From: Candidatus Nitrosopumilus limneticus
Lineage (GTDB): Archaea; Thermoproteota; Nitrososphaeria; Nitrososphaerales; Nitrosopumilaceae
Assembly: GCA_022117465.1 (NCBI GenBank)
Contig: JAHCGZ010000002.1
Location: 62,001 to 126,000, forward strand
Length of the DNA stretch: 64,000 bases
Direction of reading: 5' to 3'
Under the pieces are notes generated by a model. It searched no databases, had not been told where the DNA came from, and was given only the letters and a program-made list of their open reading frames with translations. Positions 9,505 to 16,751 of the stretch are shown one piece after another; within the stretch, counting starts at the first letter, position 1; each line of letters starts with the position of its first letter. The translations under genes were made by a program, and so were the position numbers.

Positions 9505-9527
9505 TTAAATCAATTCCAAAATTAAAA

Positions 9528-9826
9528 TCATCTTTTATGTTCATAGTATTCCACAGGATAATTAAATTGACGATTATAATCAACTTCAAACCAAAATTTT
9601 TCTTCATTAATTTCTTTACCTTCTGAGATCCAGACATTTAGAATTTTTTGCATAAACATTTGAGTGGTATCATCAATTTGAGGTCTAACTCCAGTTTCTT
9701 TCTCAATTCGATCTCTTTCTTCCTTAAATTTTTTAGTATCCCCTTGAGATTTTTCCCATTGAGATTTGCAGCTTTGGTTCTTTTTGCTACTTCCAAATCC
9801 TTTCGAAAATTAGATAAAAAACCCAT
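9528..9826 (-). pseudogene. small hypothetical protein gene with a frameshift near its start
   Basis: The first frame from ATG 9826 begins MGFLSNFRKDLEVAK and continues as an implausible Lys/Leu-rich peptide to 9638. Another frame gives a well-composed sequence (QWEKSQGDTKKFKEERDRIE, then QIDDTTQMFMQKILNVWISE and YNRQFNYPVEYYEHKR) ending in TGA at 9528. One extra base, either in the T5 run at 9781-9785 or in the nearby run encoding SNF, would join them into about 98 residues. The family is unknown to me. The protein would be soluble and charged. Confidence 0.55.
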
Positions 9827-9887
9827 AACTAAGCTAGGATAGTTTTTTTAAAAAGATTTATGCCAAAAAAATAATTTAAAAAAGTCA

Positions 9888-10325
9888 TTAAATTAATCGA
9901 GTATCTTCTTTAATTGTATTTAAAACAAGATGAGTTAAAGTATTTTCAACATCAGATAGTGCAGATATTTTTTTGATAAAATCACTCAAAAATTCACGGT
10001 TTTTGAACTTTGCAATTATTACCATGTCGGCATCTCCAGTAACATCATAAACTGCAATTACATGATCATTTTTTGCAATTTCATTTTCAATATCTAACAT
10101 TTTACCGTTATTAGTTTTAATTTCAATTATTGCAGTAATGTCAAATCCAAGTAATTCATCATTAAGACGAACGGCATATCCTTTGATGATTTTTTTTTCT
10201 TCCAGTTTTTTTATCCTAGAAAGAATTGTCACAGTTGACACACCCATTCTATGAGATAATTGGCGTGCAGATTGTCTACCGTCTACAGAAAGATGTTTTA
10301 AAATTTCAAAATCTTTATCATCCAT
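9888..10325 (-). CDS. Lrp/AsnC family transcriptional regulator
   Basis: A 145-residue regulator with both standard parts: an N-terminal winged HTH (residues 1-60, DGRQSARQLSHRMGVSTVTI as recognition region) and a C-terminal RAM ligand-binding domain (about 65-140, VIAVYDVTGDADMVIIAKFK). Family members form octamers that sense amino acids or other small molecules. A TATA box about 25 bases upstream and an inverted repeat at 10399-10414 lie in the divergent region shared with the RAM-only gene. Autoregulation or control of that neighbour is likely but inferred. Confidence 0.92.
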   Translation of the reverse strand: MDDKDFEILKHLSVDGRQSARQLSHRMGVSTVTILSRIKKLEEKKIIKGYAVRLNDELLGFDITAIIEIKTNNGKMLDIENEIAKNDHVIAVYDVTGDADMVIIAKFKNREFLSDFIKKISALSDVENTLTHLVLNTIKEDTRLI

Positions 10326-10398
10326 ATTGACATTAGTTGAGTAAACAAATATTTAAAAATATTCAATAAATTTAAATGAATTTCACATAAATATCAAA

Positions 10399-10414
10399 AA
10401 TAATGATAATTATT
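10399..10414. promoter_or_regulatory. inverted repeat between divergent Lrp-type genes
   Basis: AATAAT-GATA-ATTATT is an exact 6-base inverted repeat with a four-base spacer. It sits in the 157-base region between the Lrp regulator and the RAM-only gene. Lrp proteins commonly bind AT-rich palindromes of this size, so it is a candidate operator. In such AT-rich DNA chance occurrence is possible. Confidence 0.3.
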
Positions 10415-10482
10415 AAATTAAAAATGGTAATTAGTTAAATATCTTAAAATGAACGCTTTTGTATGTTTGGAGTTAAAATTTA

Positions 10483-10722
10483 ATGTCTACAGCATATGTT
10501 CTCATAAATTGTGATCTAGGTGCTGAAGAATTTGTAATTTCAGAACTCAAATCAATTGATGGAGTTACTGAAGTTCACGGTACATTTGGAGCATATGATA
10601 TAATTGTAAAAGTAAAAGCAGATTTAGTAGAAAAATTACGAGAAACAATAACCTGGAAAATTAGAAAAATTATCAAAATTAGATCAACATTAACACTAAT
10701 GGGTATTGAAGGACAAGAATAA
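10483..10722 (+). CDS. stand-alone Lrp/AsnC ligand-binding (RAM) domain protein
   Basis: A 79-residue protein made only of the RAM effector domain: beta-strand YVLINCDLGAEEFV, then the GVTEVHGTFGAYDIIVKVKA core and IRSTLTLMGI. It lacks any DNA-binding helix-turn-helix. Such stand-alone proteins are known to form ring oligomers and may modulate full Lrp proteins. It is divergent from a complete Lrp gene at 9888-10325, which suggests a partnership. Two related genes lie at 25951 and 34273. Confidence 0.88.
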   Translation: MSTAYVLINCDLGAEEFVISELKSIDGVTEVHGTFGAYDIIVKVKADLVEKLRETITWKIRKIIKIRSTLTLMGIEGQE

Positions 10723-10790
10723 CCAAACATGATTTTATTTGACATTTTATTAGATTAGAAAATTGGATGATAGAAAATCAAACCAACATG

Positions 10791-10806
10791 GTTACCAACA
10801 GGTAAC
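10791..10806. repeat. inverted repeat GTTACC-AACA-GGTAAC
   Basis: A perfect 6-base inverted repeat with a four-base loop in the gap after the RAM-only gene. A second inverted repeat follows directly. It could be a protein-binding site or a small hairpin near the 3' end of the upstream transcript. Confidence 0.35.
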
Positions 10807-10810
10807 AAAG

Positions 10811-10842
10811 CATTACACAATTTCACCACTCACAGTGTAATG
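10811..10842. repeat. inverted repeat CATTACAC / GTGTAATG
   Basis: Exact 8-base arms (10811-10818 and 10835-10842) separated by 16 bases in the non-coding stretch 10723-10997. The spacing centre-to-centre is 24 bases, a little over two helical turns, which would suit a dimeric DNA-binding protein. No function is assigned. Confidence 0.4.
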
Positions 10843-10912
10843 TTTTGGAATTACTTGATTTCTATCTAAAGATAGTTCAATATTATAGAATAAAAATATG
10901 ATTTGAAAAAAG

Positions 10913-10984
10913 TTAACATTCATTTAATTATTGCATTTTAATTTAACATTTATTTAATTATTTTATTTTAATTTAATATTTAAT
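10913..10984. repeat. 30-base tandem repeat, two full and one partial copy
   Basis: TTAACATT starts at 10913 and again at 10943, and TTAATATT starts at 10973. The units share ATTTAATTATT and ATTTTAAT blocks, so the period is exactly 30 bases with a few substitutions. It lies immediately upstream of the micro-zinc gene at 10998/11034 and may hold its promoter. The rest of the 10723-10997 gap holds the two inverted repeats and no gene I can support. Confidence 0.6.
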
Positions 10985-11033
10985 TAATTAATTAATCATG
11001 ACATTAATCAATGATAAAGCAATAGGGGTTATT

Positions 11034-11177
11034 ATGTCTGATGAGCGACAAAAAACGTGCAATGACTGTAATCATGAAGAAAATAAACATGATATACTTC
11101 GAGAACCATATGGACGTCTTTGTTTAGGATGTTTTGATGGTGGAAGTAATGACCCATGTAGAAACTTTTCTAAATGA
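11034..11177 (+). CDS. 47-residue micro-zinc protein
   Basis: The product MSDERQKT-CNDCNHEENKHD-ILREPYG-RLCLGCFDGG-SNDPCRNFSK has C-x2-C-x-H-x4-H followed by CxxC and a final PCRNF. Zinc binding is very likely. An in-frame ATG at 10998 would add MTLINDKAIGVI; I prefer 11034 because the added residues are not shared with its relatives. The same C-x(2,4)-C-x-H-x4-H spacing occurs in the proteins at 11288 and 40908, so these form a family within this window. No function known. Confidence 0.65.
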   Translation: MSDERQKTCNDCNHEENKHDILREPYGRLCLGCFDGGSNDPCRNFSK

Positions 11178-11287
11178 TTACAAATATTTTTTTAATAGTT
11201 AAAAAAATATTTTAAAAATAAAAAATGTTATATTGTTCTCATGCTATATTAATATGATGATTTTAGCAAATAATGAGGAGAAAATAA

Positions 11288-11524
11288 TTGTTAGAAAAAC
11301 AATTTAATCCAAATTTTGTCTATAATGGAATAGTTCATTTCTATATGGACAAAAAAAACTACTCTAAAAAGAAAGCAAATGAAATAGCTCAAGCAATTGT
11401 ACAAAGAGAGATTCAAAGAAGAGTTTGTAAAAATGAATTATGCAAACATTTCTCTTATGATCATATCAGAAATAATGAAATTTGTTTGATAGTAGATTGT
11501 AAATGTAGGGAATTTACTAAATGA
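11288..11524 (+). CDS. 78-residue protein with C-terminal micro-zinc motif
   Basis: The start is TTG 11288, seven bases after a GAGGAG ribosome-binding sequence, which is unusual here and supports the choice. Residues 1-45 are helical and basic (KKNYSKKKANEIAQAIVQRE). Residues 47-78 carry CKNELCKHFSYDH and then ICLIVDCKCREF. The pattern C-x4-C-x-H-x4-H ... C-x4-C-x-C-x2-F matches the protein at 40908 and resembles that at 11034. Likely zinc-binding, with a possible nucleic-acid or protein contact role. Confidence 0.7.
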   Translation: MLEKQFNPNFVYNGIVHFYMDKKNYSKKKANEIAQAIVQREIQRRVCKNELCKHFSYDHIRNNEICLIVDCKCREFTK

Positions 11525-11643
11525 AATTAACAAAAAAATGATTCCAATATCTAGATTTTAAAATTGATTATGATTATTGTATTTTAATTTTAAAAATTAG
11601 TATAATTTCTAAATGGGTATCAAAGAAAGTATGAATTTTAAAA

Positions 11644-12600
11644 TTAGTCGTCTAGAGAATGTTTTATCAAAGGTTGAGCGGTTATACCCATCTTATTCAA
11701 ATAAGATGCAAATTCTTCAACAAACCCATGAATAGTGTAAACTTGTTCTGCACCAGATTTTACCACCATATCTACTAGTTCATTAAAATCACAATGATCA
11801 CTCATTGTTACAGAATAATCCGCACGACGTCCAAAAGAAAATCTCTTTGATTGTGCCCATCCACTAAAACCAATTGTCACTGCACCATATTGAGATTTCA
11901 TTTCTTGAAGAAATTTATTTTTTGAAGACAGTACAGGAGTAATCATTACCCACGGTTTTTTATTCAATAATCCATTCTTTTGAGCTTCAGAATGACCCAT
12001 ACAATCCTTAAGATGTATACCAAATTTTTGGTGAATGGTATTCATTTCCTTAATTGAATCATGCAGATATAGAGGATCCCAATGACCAAACATTTGAGTC
12101 AGAGTTTGAGCCTTTCCAAGCTGATAACCCATTAAAATCACAGGAATTCCCTTTGCATACAAATCACCAATTAATTGATTAACCTGATTTTGAATTTCAT
12201 CAATTTTAGGAAATGTAAATTCAGGTAAACCAAAAGTACATTCAGTGATCAGTGTTTTACAGATAGGGATTTTTGCAGCTTTTAAAAATCCCCTGTCACG
12301 AGTACAAATATCACCAGTATAGAAAATATCGTCAAACAACAATCCCTTAGAACCTAAAACATGACCACTATCAATTAAGGAAAAACCATCAAGGGATTCA
12401 ATATGATTTTCCATTTTAAACCCACGAATTTCAGAAATTTCATTTGTTTCGATTGATGATAAAATAGTACCCCCATTTTTTGAAGGTAAATGATCAGAGT
12501 GAGCATGAGAAACAAAATTAATTCCGGATGAATCAGATATTTTAGGATCCAAGTGGACAAATTCTTCATTGATTTGACACAGGATTCCATTTTTTGTCAT
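11644..12600 (-). CDS. metallo-beta-lactamase fold exonuclease-like protein
   Basis: A 318-residue protein with the HxHxDH metal motif (VSHAHSDHLP near residue 40), further ligand motifs LIDSGHVLGSKGLL and ILMGYQLGKAQ, and a C-terminal SDHCDFNELV followed by YTIHGF. This arrangement fits the beta-CASP-related exonuclease group annotated as mRNA 3'-end processing or ligase-associated exonucleases. Nuclease action is inferred, substrate unknown. I start at ATG 12600; a TTG at 12627 would add nine residues. Divergent from purN. Confidence 0.8.
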   Translation of the reverse strand: MTKNGILCQINEEFVHLDPKISDSSGINFVSHAHSDHLPSKNGGTILSSIETNEISEIRGFKMENHIESLDGFSLIDSGHVLGSKGLLFDDIFYTGDICTRDRGFLKAAKIPICKTLITECTFGLPEFTFPKIDEIQNQVNQLIGDLYAKGIPVILMGYQLGKAQTLTQMFGHWDPLYLHDSIKEMNTIHQKFGIHLKDCMGHSEAQKNGLLNKKPWVMITPVLSSKNKFLQEMKSQYGAVTIGFSGWAQSKRFSFGRRADYSVTMSDHCDFNELVDMVVKSGAEQVYTIHGFVEEFASYLNKMGITAQPLIKHSLDD

Positions 12601-12676
12601 CCTAATTTTATTAGGCAATAAAAACAAAGAATAATAGATTTGATATAAATTGCAGGTTTGACTTTATGTTAACTAG

Positions 12677-13294
12677 TTGCTAAATCTCGGAATTCTAATA
12701 TCAGGACGTGGAAGCAATATGGAGTCCATTTTAAAATCAATTAAAGCAAAAAAAATCCCAATTAATCCTGCAGTAGTTATTTCAAATAATTCAAATGCCA
12801 AGGGTTTGGCAATAGCAAAAAAACTAGGAGTAAATGTAGAAGTAATTGAAAGTAAAAATTTCAAAGGAAACAGAACGGAATATGATGAGAAAATTATTGA
12901 GGTACTAAAAAAATATGGAGTTACACCAAAAAACGGTCTTGTGTGCCTTGCAGGATTTATGAGAATAATTAGTCCAACATTAGTTAAAAAATATAAAAAT
13001 AAAATTATCAATATTCATCCCGCATTATTACCAGCATTTCCAGGATTAAATTCACAAAAACAAGCATTAGATTATGGTACAAAATTTTCAGGATGTACAG
13101 TTCATTTTGTTGATGCAGGAATGGATACTGGTCCAATAATAATGCAATCAGTTGTAGAAATTAAAGAAAATGATACAGAAATATCATTGAGTAAAAAAAT
13201 TCTAAAGGAGGAACATAGAATTTATCCTGAAGCAATTGAACTATTTGCCAGAAAGAAAATTAAAGTTTCGGGAAGAAAGGCACATATTTCTTAA
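12677..13294 (+). CDS. purN: phosphoribosylglycinamide formyltransferase
   Basis: This enzyme transfers a formyl group from 10-formyltetrahydrofolate to GAR in purine synthesis. The 205 residues show the N-terminal LGILISGRGSNMESIL, the folate and catalytic region INIHPALLPAFPG (Asn-His), and GCTVHFVDAGMDTGPII with the catalytic Asp. The start is TTG 12677; an AT box near 12645 lies about 32 bases upstream. FolD and a 5-formyl-THF cycloligase gene follow 0.7 kb downstream, which supply the cofactor. Confidence 0.95.
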   Translation: MLNLGILISGRGSNMESILKSIKAKKIPINPAVVISNNSNAKGLAIAKKLGVNVEVIESKNFKGNRTEYDEKIIEVLKKYGVTPKNGLVCLAGFMRIISPTLVKKYKNKIINIHPALLPAFPGLNSQKQALDYGTKFSGCTVHFVDAGMDTGPIIMQSVVEIKENDTEISLSKKILKEEHRIYPEAIELFARKKIKVSGRKAHIS

Positions 13295-13623
13295 GAATCA
13301 AAACCAGCAAAAAAATACAAAACTGTGAGTTCCTTAGTATTGCCATGAAAAAAATGAGGAACATTTTTTGCCACAAAAAATAACTTATGTTTTGAAACTT
13401 TGAAATCTTTATCTTTAATTTTTAGATATCCGTTTCCAGAAATTATAAAATATATCTCATCACTTTCATGTGGCTCTTGTTTATCCTCCTCATCAGGTTT
13501 TAATCTCAAAACCCCTACAGCAAGATTATCCTTATTGATAAAAGTATGGAAATAAGAATTTGTTTTATTAATTTTTTCTAAATAATCTTGTAAATTAAAT
13601 TCAATTTTCAATTTATTCAGCAT
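13291..13623 (-). CDS. cupin-domain protein
   Basis: A 110-residue single cupin. Motif 1 appears as EPHESDEIYFIISGNG (His and Glu in metal-binding positions) and motif 2 as KNVPHFFHGN. Such proteins bind Fe, Mn or Zn and serve as oxygenases, isomerases or sensors. The substrate is unknown. The stop overlaps the stop of purN by four bases, and the start overlaps the end of the upstream monooxygenase-like gene, suggesting one transcript with it. Confidence 0.82.
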   Translation of the reverse strand: MLNKLKIEFNLQDYLEKINKTNSYFHTFINKDNLAVGVLRLKPDEEDKQEPHESDEIYFIISGNGYLKIKDKDFKVSKHKLFFVAKNVPHFFHGNTKELTVLYFFAGFDS

Positions 13624-13897
13624 CTACAGTGAAAGTTTTTCGTACGGGATCAGTACTCATAAAGGAATGTCCTTTAGGATGAATTTTTTCATGTTCTGGA
13701 CTTTGATGCATTTTGGTAAAAGTTTCTTTACTCTCATGTTCTACCAGTATACGATAACTACCATCAGGTGATTTTAAGAATCGTCGGGATACAAATCCAG
13801 GAAAGGTAGACAAGATTTTATTTGATTCTAAAAACCAAGATTTGAAATCATCCTCAGCACCTTCTTTGAGTTGTATATCTGCCATCATTACAAACAT
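13613..13897 (-). CDS. antibiotic biosynthesis monooxygenase (ABM)-domain protein
   Basis: A 94-residue dimeric alpha/beta-barrel type protein: MFVMMADIQLKEGAEDDF, FPGFVSRRFLKSPDGSYRIL, HESKETFTKMHQSPEHEKIH. ABM-fold proteins include heme-degrading and quinol monooxygenases and many unknowns. There are no strictly diagnostic residues here. It overlaps the start of the cupin gene by 11 bases and forms a two-gene unit with it. Confidence 0.75.
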   Translation of the reverse strand: MFVMMADIQLKEGAEDDFKSWFLESNKILSTFPGFVSRRFLKSPDGSYRILVEHESKETFTKMHQSPEHEKIHPKGHSFMSTDPVRKTFTVDAE

Positions 13898-13989
13898 ACA
13901 GAGAATGAAAAATAACCCATTTAATTTCCTTTCTCAAATTTTTGACAAAGATTTCCAAGAATTAAATATAAACAAAACATGATATTAAC

Positions 13990-14856
13990 ATGGTTGGAAT
14001 TAAAATTGATGGAAAAATAATTGCTCAGATTGTTAAAGATAGAGTGAAAAAAGAAATATCTGAATTTAAAAATCAAGGAATAACACCTTGTTTAGCCACA
14101 ATTTTGATTGGAAACAATCCAGCTTCTGCAACATATGTGAAAAATAAGCATAATGCATGTGAAGAAGTAGGAATCACCACTAAAGACCACAAACTGGACG
14201 AGACCATAACTCAACATGAACTTAACAAGATCATTGATGAACTAAATGAGGATGCATCAGTAAATGGAATTTTAGTTCAATTACCATTACCAAAACATCT
14301 GAATGAATTTGATACCACGTCACGTATATCTCCAGTAAAAGATGTTGATGGACTTACTCCACATAATGCAGGATTATTATCAATGAAAAAAGCAAAACTA
14401 GTAGCATGCACTCCATCAGGAGTTATGGAAATGTTTGACTATCATCATATCGATTTGGAAGGCAAAGATATTGTACTAATTAACAGAAGCAATCTCGTTG
14501 GCAAACCACTTTATCATTTACTAGTAGAAAAAAATGCAACGGTAATAACATGTCATTCTAAAACAAAAAATATTGAAAAAATTTGTCATTCAGCAGACAT
14601 TATAATTACAGCAGTTGGAGATAGAACAAAATTTATTCTTACTCCAGAAATGATTAAAGAAAATGCAATTGTAATTGATGTTGGAATATCAAAATTTAAA
14701 GGTGAACTAGTAGGAGATTGTGATTATGAAAAAATTATTGAAAAAGCATCATTTGCCACTCCAGTTCCAGGTGGAGTAGGTCCAATGACAGTTGCAATGT
14801 TATTAAAAAATACAATTATTGCTACATCACTAGGTACTCAAATTGGAAGACAATAG
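13990..14856 (+). CDS. folD: bifunctional methylenetetrahydrofolate dehydrogenase / methenyl-THF cyclohydrolase
   Basis: This enzyme interconverts 5,10-methylene-THF and 10-formyl-THF with NADP. The 288 residues include the catalytic YVKNKHNACEEVGI (Tyr and Lys), the substrate motif ILVQLPLPKHLN, the DVDGLTPHNAG loop, the nucleotide fold LINRSNLVGKPLYHLL, and the terminal TPVPGGVGPMTVAMLL. It is translationally coupled to the downstream cycloligase by a 14-base overlap. Together with purN and purD it forms a one-carbon/purine neighbourhood. Confidence 0.97.
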   Translation: MVGIKIDGKIIAQIVKDRVKKEISEFKNQGITPCLATILIGNNPASATYVKNKHNACEEVGITTKDHKLDETITQHELNKIIDELNEDASVNGILVQLPLPKHLNEFDTTSRISPVKDVDGLTPHNAGLLSMKKAKLVACTPSGVMEMFDYHHIDLEGKDIVLINRSNLVGKPLYHLLVEKNATVITCHSKTKNIEKICHSADIIITAVGDRTKFILTPEMIKENAIVIDVGISKFKGELVGDCDYEKIIEKASFATPVPGGVGPMTVAMLLKNTIIATSLGTQIGRQ

Positions 14857-15406
14857 TAAAAAAAATTCATTAAGAGAACTTCTTTTAGAAAGAAGGGATA
14901 ACACATCTTCTGATTTATTAAAAATTGCAAGTAAAAAAATACAAAAACGAATAAACAAAGTATATGCATTTAAAGATGCTCAAAAAATAGGACTGTACTA
15001 TCCAATAGGTAGTGAAATTCTAACACAAGACATAATTCAAGAATTAATCAGTAAAGGAAAAGAGGTATTTTTACCAAAAGTTATTGGTAAAAATATGGAA
15101 TTTAGAAAAATAGAAGATTTTGGGAGCCTAGAAATGGGTAATTTTGACATAATGGAACCCAAAGAATATTGTGAAGTAAACAACAATTTAGACATCATAG
15201 TTGTCCCAACTGTAGGAATATCACCTGCAGGAGTTAGATTAGGATACGGTCATGGTTTTTATGATAAATTTTTAGCAAAAAATAAGACTCTAACAATTTC
15301 ATTAACATTAGAGAAGCAAATCATAAAAAATATTCCAAAATCAAAATATGACATAAACATAGACTGGATTATTACTGAAGATAGAATGTTTCAATCTGAA
15401 AAATAA
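14843..15406 (+). CDS. 5-formyltetrahydrofolate cyclo-ligase
   Basis: An ATP-dependent enzyme that returns 5-formyl-THF to 5,10-methenyl-THF. The 187 residues contain the N-terminal RELLLERRDNTSSDL, the central GLYYPIGSEILTQ, and the hallmark VPTVGISPAGVRLGYGHGFYDKFL. The start is TTG 14843, inside the end of folD. The two stop codons at the convergent boundary with purD overlap by 16 bases, leaving no intergenic terminator. Confidence 0.93.
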   Translation: MEDNSKKNSLRELLLERRDNTSSDLLKIASKKIQKRINKVYAFKDAQKIGLYYPIGSEILTQDIIQELISKGKEVFLPKVIGKNMEFRKIEDFGSLEMGNFDIMEPKEYCEVNNNLDIIVVPTVGISPAGVRLGYGHGFYDKFLAKNKTLTISLTLEKQIIKNIPKSKYDINIDWIITEDRMFQSEK

Positions 15407-16671
15407 GATAATCCTTTTTTTCCAATATCAGTTCTATAATATTTGTTAGACCAACTAATTTTTTTTATTGCAGAATAAGCATTGGTAATTGCAGATTCTA
15501 AGGAATCACCTAACGAAGTAACTCCCAAAACACGTCCTCCATTAGAAAAAATTTTTCCATCATCACGGGATTTTTTGGTTCCAGCATGAAAGATATTTGT
15601 ATTATCTGCAATTAAATCAAATCCACTAATTTCATCATTTGTTGGATATGTTCCAGGATATCCATTAGATGCTAAAACAACACATACAGCAAATTGATCT
15701 TTCCAAGAAAGAACAGGCATGGAAGATAACATACCATCTACACTTGCAACAAAATAATCATACAAATCAAAATTCATTCTCATCGTTATTGGCTGACATT
15801 CAGGGTCACCCATACGTACATTATATTCCAAAACATATGGAATATCATTTTTAATCATTATACCCGCATACAAAAATCCCTTAAAAGAAATTCCTTCATT
15901 TTTCATTGCATGAATAGTTTTTTCAATTACCTCTTCTTGGATCTTTTTTGCCAAAGTATCTGTAATAATAGGAGTTGGAGAGTAAGCTCCCATTCCACCA
16001 GTATTAGGCCCTTTATCATCATCAAAAATTCTCTTATGATCCTGACTTGACGCCATTGGAAGTGCCACATCTCCATCAGAAATAGCAATGTAGGAAGCCT
16101 CAATTCCATCGATTCTTTCTTCAACAATAATTTTATTTCCAGCATCACCAAATGTTTTTTTTACCAAAATTGTTTGGATGGCAGAAATAGCCTCATCATT
16201 ACTATTACAAACAATTACACCTTTTCCTGCAGCTAATCCATCAGCTTTTACTACAACATTGTAATCAATGAATTTGACATATTCTTCTGCTTTTTGAGGA
16301 TCATCAAATATTTCAAATCTGGCAGTTGGAATATTATTTCTCTTCATAAAATTTTTTGCCCAAATTTTACTTGATTCAAGTTGAGCTGCTGCTTTGGAGG
16401 GTCCAAAAATTTTAAGATTTAATCCATTAAATTTATCAACAATTCCAGCAGCTAAAGGATCTTCAGGACCAACTACAGTAAAACAATTATTTTTTTGGGC
16501 AAACTCAGCTAATGCATCTAAATCATTAATATCAATAGAAATATTGTTTTGAGTTCCACCATTACCGGGAGCATTAAAAACAGTTTCAACTTTATTGCTT
16601 TGTGATAATTTCCATGATAATGCATGTTCTCGTCCACCAGAACCGATAACAAGTACATTTACCAATAACAA
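15391..16671 (-). CDS. purD: phosphoribosylamine-glycine ligase
   Basis: This ATP-grasp enzyme makes GAR from phosphoribosylamine and glycine, the step before purN. The 426 residues show N-terminal VLVIGSGGREHALSWKL, TVVGPEDPLAAGIVD, ATP-grasp loop KADGLAAGKGVIVC, and EYNVRMGDPECQPITMRM. The start is a TTG at 16671 or 16665. It converges on the cycloligase gene and lies divergent to ileS. Confidence 0.96.
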   Translation of the reverse strand: MLLVNVLVIGSGGREHALSWKLSQSNKVETVFNAPGNGGTQNNISIDINDLDALAEFAQKNNCFTVVGPEDPLAAGIVDKFNGLNLKIFGPSKAAAQLESSKIWAKNFMKRNNIPTARFEIFDDPQKAEEYVKFIDYNVVVKADGLAAGKGVIVCNSNDEAISAIQTILVKKTFGDAGNKIIVEERIDGIEASYIAISDGDVALPMASSQDHKRIFDDDKGPNTGGMGAYSPTPIITDTLAKKIQEEVIEKTIHAMKNEGISFKGFLYAGIMIKNDIPYVLEYNVRMGDPECQPITMRMNFDLYDYFVASVDGMLSSMPVLSWKDQFAVCVVLASNGYPGTYPTNDEISGFDLIADNTNIFHAGTKKSRDDGKIFSNGGRVLGVTSLGDSLESAITNAYSAIKKISWSNKYYRTDIGKKGLSYFSD

Positions 16672-16751
16672 ATATCAGTCACCCAATAATATAATCCAAT
16701 TCTAAAAAAATCTGTTTATGTTTATAATGCCACATACATATCAAAATCCAG

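Noticed and set aside
12601-12676. Possible shared TATA box GATATAAATT between purN and the metallo-beta-lactamase gene
   Set aside because: Distances to the starts (about 32, and 18 or 45 bases) do not fit leaderless transcription on both sides as the other two cases do.
12673-13011. 112-codon hydrophobic open frame opposite purN
   Set aside because: Antisense shadow of a clear purN gene.
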